Shown one piece after another: positions 31,315 through 40,485 of a DNA stretch of 64,000 bases. How positions within the stretch are numbered: the stretch's first letter is position 1; the number at the start of each line of letters is the position of its first letter. The notes under the pieces were generated by a model, which saw only the letters and a program-made list of their open reading frames with translations, was not told the DNA's origin and did no database searches. The position numbers and the translations under genes were made by a program. This DNA comes from an uncultured Candidatus Pelagibacter sp. (GTDB taxonomy: Bacteria > Pseudomonadota > Alphaproteobacteria > Pelagibacterales > Pelagibacteraceae): NCBI RefSeq assembly GCF_943788075.1, contig NZ_CALSOW010000004.1, positions 157,995-221,994 of the forward strand. Direction: 5' to 3'.

Positions 31315-31585
31315 CCTAATTATTATACTATTCTTGCTAGTACCATTAAAAAGTTATGGTTTAAGTGAGCAAAATGAACAGCAAATGTATATTGGCTGCT
31401 ATCAGAATTCAAAACAGTATTTAGGAGCAGACAAAGCTAAAACTTATTGCCAGTGCACTGTTGATAAATTAAGCGAAAAGTTTTCTGATGAGGAGCTGGA
31501 TAGAGTATTCAATCAAAAACCAGAGGATATTATTAAAGATACTGAATTTGCGTCTAAATTTTGTGAAAATAAAATTCTTCAATAA
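31298..31585 (+). CDS. Small secreted cysteine-containing protein
   Basis: A 95-residue protein starting at ATG 31298 inside the end of the mutase gene. Residues 1-20 form a signal peptide (LIIILFLLVPLKSYG). The mature part has four cysteines (IGCYQ, YCQCTVDKL, KFCEN), which fits a disulfide-bonded periplasmic protein. A longer reading from 31259 exists, but the signal peptide argues for the internal ATG. No family recognised. Confidence 0.65.
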   Translation: MIKKFSLIIILFLLVPLKSYGLSEQNEQQMYIGCYQNSKQYLGADKAKTYCQCTVDKLSEKFSDEELDRVFNQKPEDIIKDTEFASKFCENKILQ

Positions 31586-31658
31586 AGTTATACAATAAAT
31601 CAAAGATTCAATCAAAACGTGCTTAGTTATTTACCAAGAATCAGATAATTATTTAGAT

Positions 31659-31693
31659 GAGGTGATGGAGGGAGACTGAAGTCACCTCTTTTT
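31659..31693 (+). terminator. Hairpin terminator between convergent genes
   Basis: Stem GAGGTGA (31659-31665) pairs with TCACCTC (31682-31688) around a 16-nt loop that can itself form GACT/AGTC, followed by five T on the plus strand. It would end transcription of the mutase-small protein pair. The stem also works on the other strand for the HIT gene, though with fewer Ts. A short RNA ending here is possible but nothing else supports it. Confidence 0.5.
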
Positions 31694-32093
31694 ATTTAAA
31701 AGCTTTATTAACCTTTTGCATCATAATAGATAAAGTTTCTTTGGTATACTTTTTACCTTTTACAACCCACACAGATAGTGGCCATGAACTATCTTTTTTA
31801 CTTCTTGCTATAACGTGAATATGTAACTGAGGAACCATATTACCAATTTTTTCTATATTCAGCTTTGAGGTTTTAAATAATTTTTTCATAATTTTACTTA
31901 CGTGAATAATTTCTTTCATAAGTAAAATTTGATCTTTAGAATTTAGATCACTCATATCAGTAATCTTATTTTTTTTGGGAATTAGAATAACCCAAGGAAA
32001 TTTAGAATTATCATAAAGCCTAATACTACATAGTTTAAGTTCCGTTATATAATGTGAAGACTTTAAAAATTTCTTATCGATTTCAAAAGGCAT
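31692..32093 (-). CDS. HIT family hydrolase-like protein
   Basis: A 133-residue histidine-triad protein. The signature is VPQLHIHVIARSKKDSSWP with His91 and His93; the third triad position is Ile, as in a common alphaproteobacterial HIT subgroup, so nucleotide hydrolysis may be altered. FPWVILIPKK near 32-41 is the substrate strand. It could act on dinucleoside polyphosphates or nucleoside phosphoramidates. It follows the TauE gene by 2 bp. Confidence 0.75.
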   Translation of the reverse strand: MPFEIDKKFLKSSHYITELKLCSIRLYDNSKFPWVILIPKKNKITDMSDLNSKDQILLMKEIIHVSKIMKKLFKTSKLNIEKIGNMVPQLHIHVIARSKKDSSWPLSVWVVKGKKYTKETLSIMMQKVNKAFK

Positions 32094-32095
32094 AT

Positions 32096-32881
32096 CTATA
32101 ATTTTAAGTACTCGTAGAAAAACTTAGCTGCAACTATTAATAAAAAAATACCAAGTAATTTACTAATTTTATTTTTATCTATTTTATGAGCTGTTCTTGC
32201 TCCTAGTCTTGCCATAAAAGTTGTAATAGGAATAAAGATTAAAAAAGCTGGAATATTTAAAAAACCAATACTAAAAGGTAAATTTGTTTTTAAATAACTT
32301 CCTGAAATAAAAAAACCTGTAGCACCAAACAATGCAATTAAAAAACCAATTGCTGCTGCACTACCAATTGCTTTATTAATTGAATAACCAAAAAACTTAA
32401 GAATTGGTACATTCATGACAGCACCACCAATACCCGTTATAGCAGAAATAAATCCAACAATCGTACCAAGTATAATTTTTAAATATAGTTTCATTTCAGA
32501 TATTATATTTTTATCTTTCTCTTTGATTAAAAGTAAATAAATACCCAAAAACGATATTACGATTGAAAAGAAAAGCACTAGAGATTTTGTTTTAAAAGTT
32601 GCTGCAAATATAGTTCCAATAATCACTCCTATAATGACAAAAATACCATAGTTTTTAACTACATTAAAATCTACCGCATTAAATTTATGATGGGTTAAAA
32701 CTGAAACTATTGATGTTGGGATTATTATTGCAAAAGAAGTTCCTACTGCTAAGTGCATAATATATTGCTGATTAATTCCAAGTTGACCAAATATATAATA
32801 AAGAAAAGGAACTGTAATTAACCCACCACCAATACCAAATAAACCAGCAACAAATCCAACAGGAACAGCTGTTAATACCAT
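32096..32881 (-). CDS. TauE/SafE family membrane exporter
   Basis: A 261-residue integral membrane protein with about eight hydrophobic segments. The family's duplicated glycine motifs are present: GLFGIGGGLITVPFLYY near 14-30 and ITGIGGAVMNVPIL in the second half. Such proteins export or import sulfite, sulfoacetate or other organosulfur anions; the substrate is not determinable here. Between dusA (40 bp) and the HIT gene (2 bp). Confidence 0.8.
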   Translation of the reverse strand: MVLTAVPVGFVAGLFGIGGGLITVPFLYYIFGQLGINQQYIMHLAVGTSFAIIIPTSIVSVLTHHKFNAVDFNVVKNYGIFVIIGVIIGTIFAATFKTKSLVLFFSIVISFLGIYLLLIKEKDKNIISEMKLYLKIILGTIVGFISAITGIGGAVMNVPILKFFGYSINKAIGSAAAIGFLIALFGATGFFISGSYLKTNLPFSIGFLNIPAFLIFIPITTFMARLGARTAHKIDKNKISKLLGIFLLIVAAKFFYEYLKL

Positions 32882-32921
32882 TAATAAAATAAAATAACTA
32901 TATTCGTTTGCTAAAATAGAA

Positions 32922-33914
32922 TTAAGCAGATTGCCCTACGCTTGTATCAACAGTGTTATATTTAATTTTATCCATGATGTGATCAATTTTCTTAACATCT
33001 GCGTCTCTCACACACATATTTTCACTTAAATATCTCTTCCAATAACTGGCACCCGTTTGCCCATGAAACAAACCAATAGTATGTCTCATTATTTGATTTA
33101 ATCTTGTGCCCTTTTTTAATTCATCCTTTACATATGGAATTAATTGTTCAATGACATCTTGTCTACTTAAAACCTCTTCAGTTCCAAAAATTTCTTTTTC
33201 AATGTCTGCTAACATATAAGGCGTGTGATACGCTGCTCTTCCAATCATCACACCATCTGTTTTTTGAAGAAGGGGTGTTATTTGATCGACAGATGTTATT
33301 CCGCCATTTATTATTATCTCTTCATTTGGAAAATCTTCCTTCAATTTATAAACGTATTCATATTTTAAAGGAGGTATATTTAGATTTTGTTTAGGAGTAA
33401 ATTTTCCTAACATTGCTTTTCTTGCATGAATGATAAATGTTTTAACTCCAGTTGATTTCAAAGTTGTAATAAAATTATGAAGATTTTCATAATCTTCAAC
33501 ATTGTCATATCCAATTCTAGTTTTTATAGTTACTGGTAAATTTGTTGAATCCTGCATCTTGCTTAAACAATCTGCAACTAAATTAGGTTCTTTCATCAAA
33601 CAAGCACCAAATTTACTTTTTTCAACTTTTCTACTTGGGCAACCTAAATTTAAATTAATTTCATCATAACCAAAGTCTTCACCTAATTTTGAAGCTTCTG
33701 CTAAAAGTTTAGGGGAAGATCCTCCTAATTGAAGAGCTACTGGTTTTTCATTAATATTAAATCCAAGTAATCTTTTTTTATCCCCTCTGTTGATTGCTTC
33801 ATCAACAACCATCTCTGTATAAAGAAGAGTATTTTTTGAGATCAATCTTAAAAAGTAACGCTCATGACGATCTGTGCAATCCATCATAGGAGCAACTGAT
33901 ACTTTCCTATTCAT
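32922..33914 (-). CDS. dusA: tRNA-dihydrouridine synthase A
   Basis: A 330-residue FMN TIM-barrel enzyme reducing uridines in the tRNA D-loop. Seen: VAPMMDCTDRHERYFLR at the N-terminus (DusA-type), NLGCPSRKVEKSKFGACLM with the catalytic Cys, VTIKTRIGYD and GVMIGRAAYHTPYM. Normal length. Same strand as rpoZ upstream (22 bp), so likely co-transcribed. Confidence 0.9.
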   Translation of the reverse strand: MNRKVSVAPMMDCTDRHERYFLRLISKNTLLYTEMVVDEAINRGDKKRLLGFNINEKPVALQLGGSSPKLLAEASKLGEDFGYDEINLNLGCPSRKVEKSKFGACLMKEPNLVADCLSKMQDSTNLPVTIKTRIGYDNVEDYENLHNFITTLKSTGVKTFIIHARKAMLGKFTPKQNLNIPPLKYEYVYKLKEDFPNEEIIINGGITSVDQITPLLQKTDGVMIGRAAYHTPYMLADIEKEIFGTEEVLSRQDVIEQLIPYVKDELKKGTRLNQIMRHTIGLFHGQTGASYWKRYLSENMCVRDADVKKIDHIMDKIKYNTVDTSVGQSA

Positions 33915-33936
33915 GATTTAACTTTATATGATTTTA

Positions 33937-34473
33937 CTATGAGTTTGAAGCGTCTGAATCTTCTGTAATTGCTTCTGCTTCTTGATTTTCTTGTTCTGAA
34001 ACTTCATCAAGTGACACTTCACCTTGATCATTCATTGTTTCTTCACTATCTGATACATCTACATCTGGTTTAGCTGTTTCTGATAATTCAGCTAGATCCT
34101 CTTGTGAAACTTGAATTTTTTCTGGAGTTTTTCTAGCTCTTTTAGATGGTAAAATCGGTGTCCCACTTTTTGAAATTTCACCTTTGTACATGTTTTCAAA
34201 ATCATCACCCACTTCTTCATCATCCTCAGAACCATCATCAACCTGCTCAACATGTTTTCTAAGTTTGTAAACTGCGCTATCAGTCAAATCTGAAACTTTA
34301 ATTTTTTCTTCTGCAATTTCTCTTAATGAAATAACTGTATTTTTGTCGTTATCTCTATCTAAAGTTGGTTCAATGCCTGAATTTAATTGGGTAGCTCTTT
34401 CTTTAGCAACTAGTACTAATTCATATGGGCTATCTACTTTATCTATACAATCTTCTACTGTAACTCTTGCCAT
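33937..34473 (-). CDS. rpoZ: RNA polymerase omega subunit with acidic tail
   Basis: A 178-residue omega subunit. Residues 1-65 are the conserved core ([44 protein letters not shown]). After that comes a long low-complexity, strongly acidic C-terminus ([19 protein letters not shown] and later runs of Glu/Asp). Alphaproteobacterial omegas often have short acidic tails, but this one exceeds the usual 90-135 residues. It stabilises beta' during polymerase assembly; the tail's role is unknown. Confidence 0.88.
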   Translation of the reverse strand: MARVTVEDCIDKVDSPYELVLVAKERATQLNSGIEPTLDRDNDKNTVISLREIAEEKIKVSDLTDSAVYKLRKHVEQVDDGSEDDEEVGDDFENMYKGEISKSGTPILPSKRARKTPEKIQVSQEDLAELSETAKPDVDVSDSEETMNDQGEVSLDEVSEQENQEAEAITEDSDASNS

Positions 34474-34516
34474 GGGCGATTATTTATACCCCAGACTTTA
34501 AAAATGCAAGGGTTTT

Positions 34517-35722
34517 CTATACTATTACTGGATTGAGCTTTTTTCGAACAAAGAAAAGAAGAATTAAAGAAACGAATATATAAGTGCCTGATACAACAGC
34601 AATATCACCTACAGTAAAACCTAAATCTATCAAATATCCAAATAAAGCAGTTCCAAAGGCTGTGGCAAATACCATCAATGCAGTGGTTAGAGCTTTAATA
34701 GAACCTAGATATTTAACTCCATATAGCTCAGCCCAAGTTGAAGATCCTAAAATATTAGCAAAACCATTAGATATCCCTACTAAACCTAAAAATATAAAAG
34801 CTGTAAACTGTGTATCAAAAAAGAATAGAACTATTACTGATAATAAAAGTGGAATATTCATATAAATTAATAATTTTCTGCTTGTAAATTTATCAATTAA
34901 AAAACCTGATAAAAATAAAGTAAGTACAGATAGAATTGAATAAGACATAAATGATTGGGCAATTACATAAGGACCCCATCCTTTTGAAGTTTGAATAAAA
35001 GATTGAAAAACAGCAAAGCCGGTAAATATCCAAGGCATTGCTAACATGTTAGAGCTAATAATATAAAATCTATAATCTTTTATTACCTCCCTTCTTTTCC
35101 ATTGTTTAATCTCAACATTTTTTTTATCTTCATCACTTGATTCTCTAGAATCTAGATTTAAATTTTTAATTAATAAAAAGGATGCAATTGGCAAAACTAT
35201 TAAAACCGTAATAGAAAAAATAAGCCAAAGATTTTGCCAATCTATGATTGTTAATAAATATACCATTAGAACAGGCATAATAAATTCTGCAGATGAAAGA
35301 CCGAACCAACTTATACTTAAAGCTCTACCTCTAGTTTTAGTAAAGTATCTTGAGATAGTAGTTGATGCTGTGTGAGACATCATTCCTTGTCCTGAAAATC
35401 TCATTAAAAAAATTGCAACAAATAATAAAAAAACTGATGTTATTCTTGAAAAGAAAAAACAAGCAAATGATAAAAGAATAATTACAAAAAAAGCAAATTT
35501 AAAAATATTTACATCATCTATCTTTTTTCCAACCCAAATTAACAGAACACTACTACACAAGGTTGCTGATGCATAAATTGAGCCAAATTGTCCGTGGGTA
35601 ATAGATAACGCTTCTCTAATACTAGAATTAAATAGACCTAAAAAATAACTCTGTCCAAAGCTAGAAAAAAATGTAAAAATAAATCCAAATAGAATTACTT
35701 TAAACTTCAAACTGTTAAACAT
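34517..35722 (-). CDS. MFS transporter
   Basis: A 401-residue membrane protein with 12 predicted hydrophobic segments and a charged central loop (about 185-210, SRESSDEDKKNVEIKQWKRRE) dividing two six-helix halves. The loop 2-3 motif appears as LLIWVGKKIDD. This fits the oxalate/formate or monocarboxylate-type MFS branch, but substrate is unknown. Its start is 14 bp from the divergent dehydrogenase gene, so both share a control region. Confidence 0.8.
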   Translation of the reverse strand: MFNSLKFKVILFGFIFTFFSSFGQSYFLGLFNSSIREALSITHGQFGSIYASATLCSSVLLIWVGKKIDDVNIFKFAFFVIILLSFACFFFSRITSVFLLFVAIFLMRFSGQGMMSHTASTTISRYFTKTRGRALSISWFGLSSAEFIMPVLMVYLLTIIDWQNLWLIFSITVLIVLPIASFLLIKNLNLDSRESSDEDKKNVEIKQWKRREVIKDYRFYIISSNMLAMPWIFTGFAVFQSFIQTSKGWGPYVIAQSFMSYSILSVLTLFLSGFLIDKFTSRKLLIYMNIPLLLSVIVLFFFDTQFTAFIFLGLVGISNGFANILGSSTWAELYGVKYLGSIKALTTALMVFATAFGTALFGYLIDLGFTVGDIAVVSGTYIFVSLILLFFVRKKLNPVIV

Positions 35723-35736
35723 AGGAAATAAAAATT

Positions 35737-36612
35737 ATGTCTTTTAATGTTGCTTTCATAGGTCTTGGTGTCATGGGTTATCCGATGGCAGGTTATATAT
35801 CAAAAGCTGGTCACAATGTAACTGTTTATAACAGAACAGGTACTAAAGCTGATAAATGGATTGCAGAATATAAAGGCTCAAAAGCAGATACACCTGCAAA
35901 AGCTGCTGAAGGTGCTGATTTTATTTTTACCTGTGTTGGAAATGATAATGACTTAAGAGAAGTATCTCTTGGAGAAAATGGATTGTTTAATACTGCTAAA
36001 TCTGGTTCGGTTTATGTTGATAACTCTACAGTATCAGCAGAAATTTCTAGAGAATTATATGCTACAGCTAAAGATAAGGGATTTAATTTTTTAGATGCAC
36101 CTATTTCAGGTGGTCAAGCAGGTGCTGAAGGTGGAATACTTACAGTAATGGTTGGTGGTGATGAAGATGTATTTAAAAAAGCAGAACCAGTTATTGATTG
36201 CTATAGCAGAAAAGTAAAATTAATTGGTAAATCTGGGAGTGGACAGTTAACTAAAATGATGAACCAAATGTGTATAGCAGGTGCGGTTCAGGGTTTATCA
36301 GAGGCCATTAACTTTGGAATAAATGCTGGGTTAGATATGGATATCGTTATGGAGACCATATCCAAAGGAGCAGCTCAATCTTGGCAAATGGAAAATAGAT
36401 ATCGAACAATGACCGATGATGTGTTTGATTATGGTTTTGCTGTAGACTGGATGAGAAAAGATCTAGCAATTGTAATTAATGAAGCAAAAAAAAATGGTTC
36501 ACCAGTTCCGATTACAGAACTTATTGATGGCTATTATGCAAAAGTTCAAGAGATGGGTGGAAATCGTTGGGATAGTTCAAGCTTAATTGCTCTTCTAAAA
36601 AAGAAAAAGTAA
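35737..36612 (+). CDS. 3-hydroxyisobutyrate dehydrogenase-family oxidoreductase
   Basis: A 291-residue beta-hydroxyacid dehydrogenase. The N-terminal Rossmann motif is GLGVMGYPMAGY (9-20), the substrate loop is DAPISGGQAGAEGG, and the catalytic Lys lies in GSGQLTKMMNQ. Family members oxidise 3-hydroxyisobutyrate or reduce tartronate semialdehyde/glyoxylate; NAD versus NADP and substrate are not assignable. The PNPOx-like gene follows by 3 bp. Confidence 0.85.
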   Translation: MSFNVAFIGLGVMGYPMAGYISKAGHNVTVYNRTGTKADKWIAEYKGSKADTPAKAAEGADFIFTCVGNDNDLREVSLGENGLFNTAKSGSVYVDNSTVSAEISRELYATAKDKGFNFLDAPISGGQAGAEGGILTVMVGGDEDVFKKAEPVIDCYSRKVKLIGKSGSGQLTKMMNQMCIAGAVQGLSEAINFGINAGLDMDIVMETISKGAAQSWQMENRYRTMTDDVFDYGFAVDWMRKDLAIVINEAKKNGSPVPITELIDGYYAKVQEMGGNRWDSSSLIALLKKKK

Positions 36613-36615
36613 ACT

Positions 36616-37221
36616 GTGACTGATACCGTTCCTTATTACGAGGACTTTACAGAGATTAAAAAGAAGATTTGGTCAATGCTGACTAATGCAGTGAAAGACA
36701 GAGGGTCACCATTTAGAATACCTGTTTTTATTTGTGGAGATCAATCTGACTTTGATGGAAGAATAGTAGTTCTCAGAAAAGCAGATGAACTAAATAATCT
36801 TGTTCAATACCACAGTGATATCAGATCAGATAAAATAAAAAAAATAAAAGCCAATAAAAATGCTTCGATGCTTTTTTATGATAAGGAAGAAAAAATACAG
36901 GTTAGACTTAAAGTTGAATGTACTGTTAATCATAACAATGAAGTGACAAAAGAGTCTTGGTCAAAAACACAACATATATCTAGAAAATGTTATTTAGTTG
37001 ATAACGGTCCAGGAACGGAAAGTGATATACCGACTTCAGGATTAAAACCTGAACTTGATAATTTTGATTATACTAAAGAACAAAGTGAAGAAGGTTATAA
37101 AAACTTTACTGTTATTCAGTGTAAAATAAAATCTATTGAGTGGCTTTATTTAGCAGCTAAAGGACATCGCAGGGCTAGATTTGATCTAGAAAACAATAAA
37201 GATAATTGGTTAATTCCTTAA
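36616..37221 (+). CDS. Pyridoxamine 5'-phosphate oxidase-like flavoprotein
   Basis: A 201-residue split-barrel FMN-binding protein of the PNPOx-like group. It has IVVLRKAD and SDKIKKIKANKNASMLFYD strands and the C-terminal IEWLYLAAKGHRRARFD typical of these proteins. GTG start at 36616, 3 bp after the dehydrogenase stop. It may be a general FMN-dependent reductase rather than PdxH, since the PdxH substrate signature is not clear. The stop overlaps the convergent hydratase stop (TTAATTAA). Confidence 0.75.
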   Translation: MTDTVPYYEDFTEIKKKIWSMLTNAVKDRGSPFRIPVFICGDQSDFDGRIVVLRKADELNNLVQYHSDIRSDKIKKIKANKNASMLFYDKEEKIQVRLKVECTVNHNNEVTKESWSKTQHISRKCYLVDNGPGTESDIPTSGLKPELDNFDYTKEQSEEGYKNFTVIQCKIKSIEWLYLAAKGHRRARFDLENNKDNWLIP

Positions 37222-38000
37222 TTAAAAGTGGCCTTAACATCTCCAAATTCAGATGAAGTTACTTCAATTAACGTTTTGTCATTTATAGGAACTGGAAACC
37301 CATAAGCTCCTGTTAAGATTAAATCTCTTTTTTTAAGATAATTATTATTTCTAGCTTGTTCTTTGACCAGCCAATTTACTTCTGACAACATGTCAATTGG
37401 CCATTTTTTATTAACCCAAGTGTCTATTATTTCATTGTCATAAATAAGTTTGAGATCAGTTTCTAATTTATTTGAAGGTAATTTTTTTTCTAATCCCAAA
37501 ACTACACCCGCATGTATCGCATTATTTGTAAGGAGTTCTGCACCATGAGGTTCATCGCCATAAAAAATAAGATTATGAATTTCTATTAGAGGATAAATCG
37601 CTTCAATAGATTCTAGTATATAATCAAAAGAGGATAATTCAGGATTAATATCTCGATTTAATATAATGCCAAACTCTGCTTCCATAGCTGGATTGGTGTA
37701 GTCTTTTTTATTTAAAATTACTCCACTATTATACAATTCGCTTTTCCAGAGATACCCACAAGCAGGTTGGGTAAATCCCATTTTCTTTTGAGTATCTTTT
37801 GATACACAGCCTATTTTATAACCAACTATTTCCTCTCCTCTTTTTTTTCTTAATTCAGCAACATTAGATTGAATAAGCAAGGCTTCATCATTTGTTATCT
37901 TTATTTTTTCTTTAAAAATTATGCTGGGTTTTTTACTATCGTAATTTTCTAAAGTTTTATTTGCAAAAAAATCTAAATCTTTTTTTGAATAATTACTCAT
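37218..38000 (-). CDS. 2-keto-4-pentenoate hydratase family protein
   Basis: A 260-residue MhpD/FAH-related fold. Visible metal-binding region: MEAEFGIILNRDIN near 108-121 and IEAIYPLIEIHN further on. Family members hydrate 2-oxopent-4-enoate or decarboxylate oxalocrotonate in aromatic or amino-acid breakdown, but this one stands without other pathway genes. It follows the DUF1330 gene by 9 bp on the same strand. Confidence 0.75.
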   Translation of the reverse strand: MSNYSKKDLDFFANKTLENYDSKKPSIIFKEKIKITNDEALLIQSNVAELRKKRGEEIVGYKIGCVSKDTQKKMGFTQPACGYLWKSELYNSGVILNKKDYTNPAMEAEFGIILNRDINPELSSFDYILESIEAIYPLIEIHNLIFYGDEPHGAELLTNNAIHAGVVLGLEKKLPSNKLETDLKLIYDNEIIDTWVNKKWPIDMLSEVNWLVKEQARNNNYLKKRDLILTGAYGFPVPINDKTLIEVTSSEFGDVKATFN

Positions 38001-38009
38001 TCTTTAAAT

Positions 38010-38300
38010 TTATAGTCCTTTTACAATAATATTGCTTCCTTCAGAATTTTGTAAACGTATATCTTTAACAGGTTTATATTCATCTGAATGATACCACTCT
38101 AAAGCTCTTTCATAAGTCGGAAATCTAATAATTACTAGTCTTGGAAAATTATCTTCTCCTTCAACAACTTGGTATTCACCATTTCTAACCAAATATTCTC
38201 CATCAAATTTTTTTACTACTTCACTCACTTTAGCTACATACTCTTTATAGTTTTCAGGGTTTGTTACTTTTAATTGTGCGATTACATAACCTGCTGGCAT
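38010..38300 (-). CDS. DUF1330 family protein
   Basis: A 96-residue dimeric ferredoxin-like fold protein: GYVIAQLKVTNPENYKEYVAK at the N-terminus (split as GYVIAQLKV and NPENYKEYV), GEYLVRNGEYQVVEG and FPTYERALEWYHSDEYKP. These are the landmarks of DUF1330, whose function is not established. The same-strand gamma-carbonic-anhydrase-like gene ends 12 bp upstream. Confidence 0.85.
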   Translation of the reverse strand: MPAGYVIAQLKVTNPENYKEYVAKVSEVVKKFDGEYLVRNGEYQVVEGEDNFPRLVIIRFPTYERALEWYHSDEYKPVKDIRLQNSEGSNIIVKGL

Positions 38301-38312
38301 TATTATCTCCTA

Positions 38313-38825
38313 TTAGAAAATTGATTTTGAATATTTTTTCCAATTATCTTGGTAGTGTTTGGTATTTTCTAAAACTGATTTTTTTTCTTCTTCAGTCACT
38401 TCTCTTATTATTTTACCTGGTGAACCTACTACTAAAGAATTATCTGGTATTTCTTTATTCTCAGTAATTAAAGCTTTAGCACCAATTATACAATTTTTTC
38501 CAATCTTAGCATTGTTTAGAATTACTGCCCCAATACCAATTAAGCTATTATCTCCAATTGTGCATCCATGAAGCATAACTAGATGGCCGACAGTCACGTC
38601 TTTTCCAACTTTTAAAGGACAGCCTGGATCAGTATGTAAAACACTGCCATCTTGTACATTAGACCCCTCACCTATATGAATATTTTCAATATCACCACGT
38701 AATACAGCATTAAACCAGATGCTAGAGTTTTTCTCTAAAGTCACATCACCAATGATTGTTGCATTTGGTGCGACCCAATTTTCGCCAGAGTTTTGTGGTT
38801 TTTTATCTTTTAAATCATAAAACAT
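38313..38825 (-). CDS. Gamma-carbonic-anhydrase-like protein
   Basis: A 170-residue left-handed beta-helix (hexapeptide) protein of the YrdA/PaaY group. Three zinc-ligand histidines are in the expected places: His64 (VLHTD), His81 (VGHLV) and His86 (MLHGC). It is likely a trimer with a metal site between subunits; carbonic anhydrase or thioesterase activity is known for some family members but uncertain for this one. Confidence 0.85.
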   Translation of the reverse strand: MFYDLKDKKPQNSGENWVAPNATIIGDVTLEKNSSIWFNAVLRGDIENIHIGEGSNVQDGSVLHTDPGCPLKVGKDVTVGHLVMLHGCTIGDNSLIGIGAVILNNAKIGKNCIIGAKALITENKEIPDNSLVVGSPGKIIREVTEEEKKSVLENTKHYQDNWKKYSKSIF

Positions 38826-38845
38826 AATTTATATATTCTTATAGT

Positions 38846-39400
38846 ATGCCAGTTCAAACTCCAATATGTGATTTTGGTAAAAAAGCTTTACCCTTTGAAT
38901 TAAAATCTACAGAAAACAAAGTTGTTTCATTAAATGACGTTATGGGAGAAAATGGAACTTTGATAATGTTTATTTGTAATCATTGTCCATATGTCAAAGC
39001 TATTACAAAAGAGCTAGTTGAAGATTGCAATGAATTAAAAAAAATTGGAATTAACACAGTTGCGATATGCTCAAATGATTTTGTGAATTATCCAGATGAC
39101 TCGTTTGATAATATGATTAAATTTTCTAAAGATAATAATTTTAATTTTCCTTATGTGCATGATGATACTCAAGAAATTGCAAAATCTTATGATGCTGTAT
39201 GCACACCTGATTTCTTTGGTTATAATAAAAACCTTGAGTTACAATATAGAGGAAGACTAAGAGAGCTTAAAAATTTTGTACCAGTAAAAGATGGTGAAAG
39301 TGATTTATTAAAATCTATGAAACAAATTGCTGAAACTGGCAATGGACCACAGAACCAAATCCCTAGTGCTGGCTGTGGCATCAAATGGAAATATGATTAA
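38846..39400 (+). CDS. Thioredoxin-fold peroxiredoxin-like protein
   Basis: A 184-residue redoxin/AhpC-TSA-like protein. The redox site is CNHCPYVKAI with Cys44 and Cys47 (CxxC), and the fold continues through VAICSNDFVNYPDDSFDNM and GRLRELKNF. No signal peptide, so it is cytosolic. It resembles a widespread group of thioredoxin-family proteins of unknown partner. The stop overlaps the glycosyltransferase start by one base. Confidence 0.8.
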   Translation: MPVQTPICDFGKKALPFELKSTENKVVSLNDVMGENGTLIMFICNHCPYVKAITKELVEDCNELKKIGINTVAICSNDFVNYPDDSFDNMIKFSKDNNFNFPYVHDDTQEIAKSYDAVCTPDFFGYNKNLELQYRGRLRELKNFVPVKDGESDLLKSMKQIAETGNGPQNQIPSAGCGIKWKYD

Positions 39401-40482
39401 TGTATTTAATCGTTACTAGATCTTTTCCACCTGAGCTTGGTGGTATGCAAAGCTTAATGTGGGGACTTGCAAAAGAGCTTTCAAAAAACTTTATGATTAA
39501 AGTTTTTGCAGATTATGTTGAAAAACATAAAGAATTTGATGAACAAGCAACATTCTCTATTGAGAGAGTTGGAGGACCTAAATTGCTTAGAAAATATAGA
39601 AAAGCATATCTTATTGATGAATTTATTAAAAATAGCAAAGTAAATGGAATTATAGCTGATCATTGGAAAAGCTTAGAACATTTAAAAACTAATAAAAAAA
39701 AATATTGCTTAATTCATGGTAAAGAAATTAACCACGCTAAAGGATCAGGGATTAACAAACGTTTATTAAAAGTATTAAATAATGTTGAAAAAGTAATTGC
39801 TAATTCAAAATATACTAAAAATTTGGCAATTGAAATTGGAGTAAAAAAAGAAAATATTATTGTAATTAATCCAGGGATAGATCCAATTAAAGATCTTGAT
39901 AAAAAATCATTAGATAAAGTTGAAAGCTTACTTACAGTTAAAACACCAAGATTAATTACTGTTTCAAGATTTGATAAAAGAAAAAATCATGAAAAAGTAA
40001 TAATGGCTTTAAGAAATTTAAAGCAAATTTATCCAGATATTGTCTACATTTGTATTGGTTATGGGGATGAGGAGGAAAATATTAAAAGTCTTGTAAAAGA
40101 ATTGAACTTAGAGGGTCAGGTAATGTTTTTTAAAGATATAAGTGATGATTTAAAAAATGCCTTATTGGCTAAATCAAATATATTTGTAATGCCATCTATT
40201 GTTCATAAATCTTCAGTAGAGGGTTTTGGAATAGCTTACACTGAAGCAGCACAATATAGCATACCCTCTATTGGTGGTGAAGTTGGAGGTGCATCTGATG
40301 CAATTGAACATGAAAAGACAGGCCTGATTTGTGATGGAACCAATTTAGACTCAATATATTATTCAATAAATTCAATGCTAGAAAATAAAAAATATTTAGA
40401 GTTCGGAAAAGGTGCTAAAGATAAGGTCTCAAAATTTTATTGGCCTAATATTGTTGAAGAATATAAAAAAATCTTAAGCTAA
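39400..40482 (+). CDS. Glycosyltransferase family 4
   Basis: A 360-residue GT-B fold enzyme. N-terminal FPPELGGMQSLMWGLAKEL is the acceptor half. The donor half has LITVSRFDKRKNHEKVI and the E-x7-E motif in SVEGFGIAYTEAAQYSIP followed by GGEVGGASDAIEH. It transfers a nucleotide-activated sugar in surface glycan synthesis; the sugar is unknown. Co-directional with the redoxin gene and two DMT permeases. Confidence 0.85.
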   Translation: MYLIVTRSFPPELGGMQSLMWGLAKELSKNFMIKVFADYVEKHKEFDEQATFSIERVGGPKLLRKYRKAYLIDEFIKNSKVNGIIADHWKSLEHLKTNKKKYCLIHGKEINHAKGSGINKRLLKVLNNVEKVIANSKYTKNLAIEIGVKKENIIVINPGIDPIKDLDKKSLDKVESLLTVKTPRLITVSRFDKRKNHEKVIMALRNLKQIYPDIVYICIGYGDEEENIKSLVKELNLEGQVMFFKDISDDLKNALLAKSNIFVMPSIVHKSSVEGFGIAYTEAAQYSIPSIGGEVGGASDAIEHEKTGLICDGTNLDSIYYSINSMLENKKYLEFGKGAKDKVSKFYWPNIVEEYKKILS

Positions 40483-40485
40483 TTT

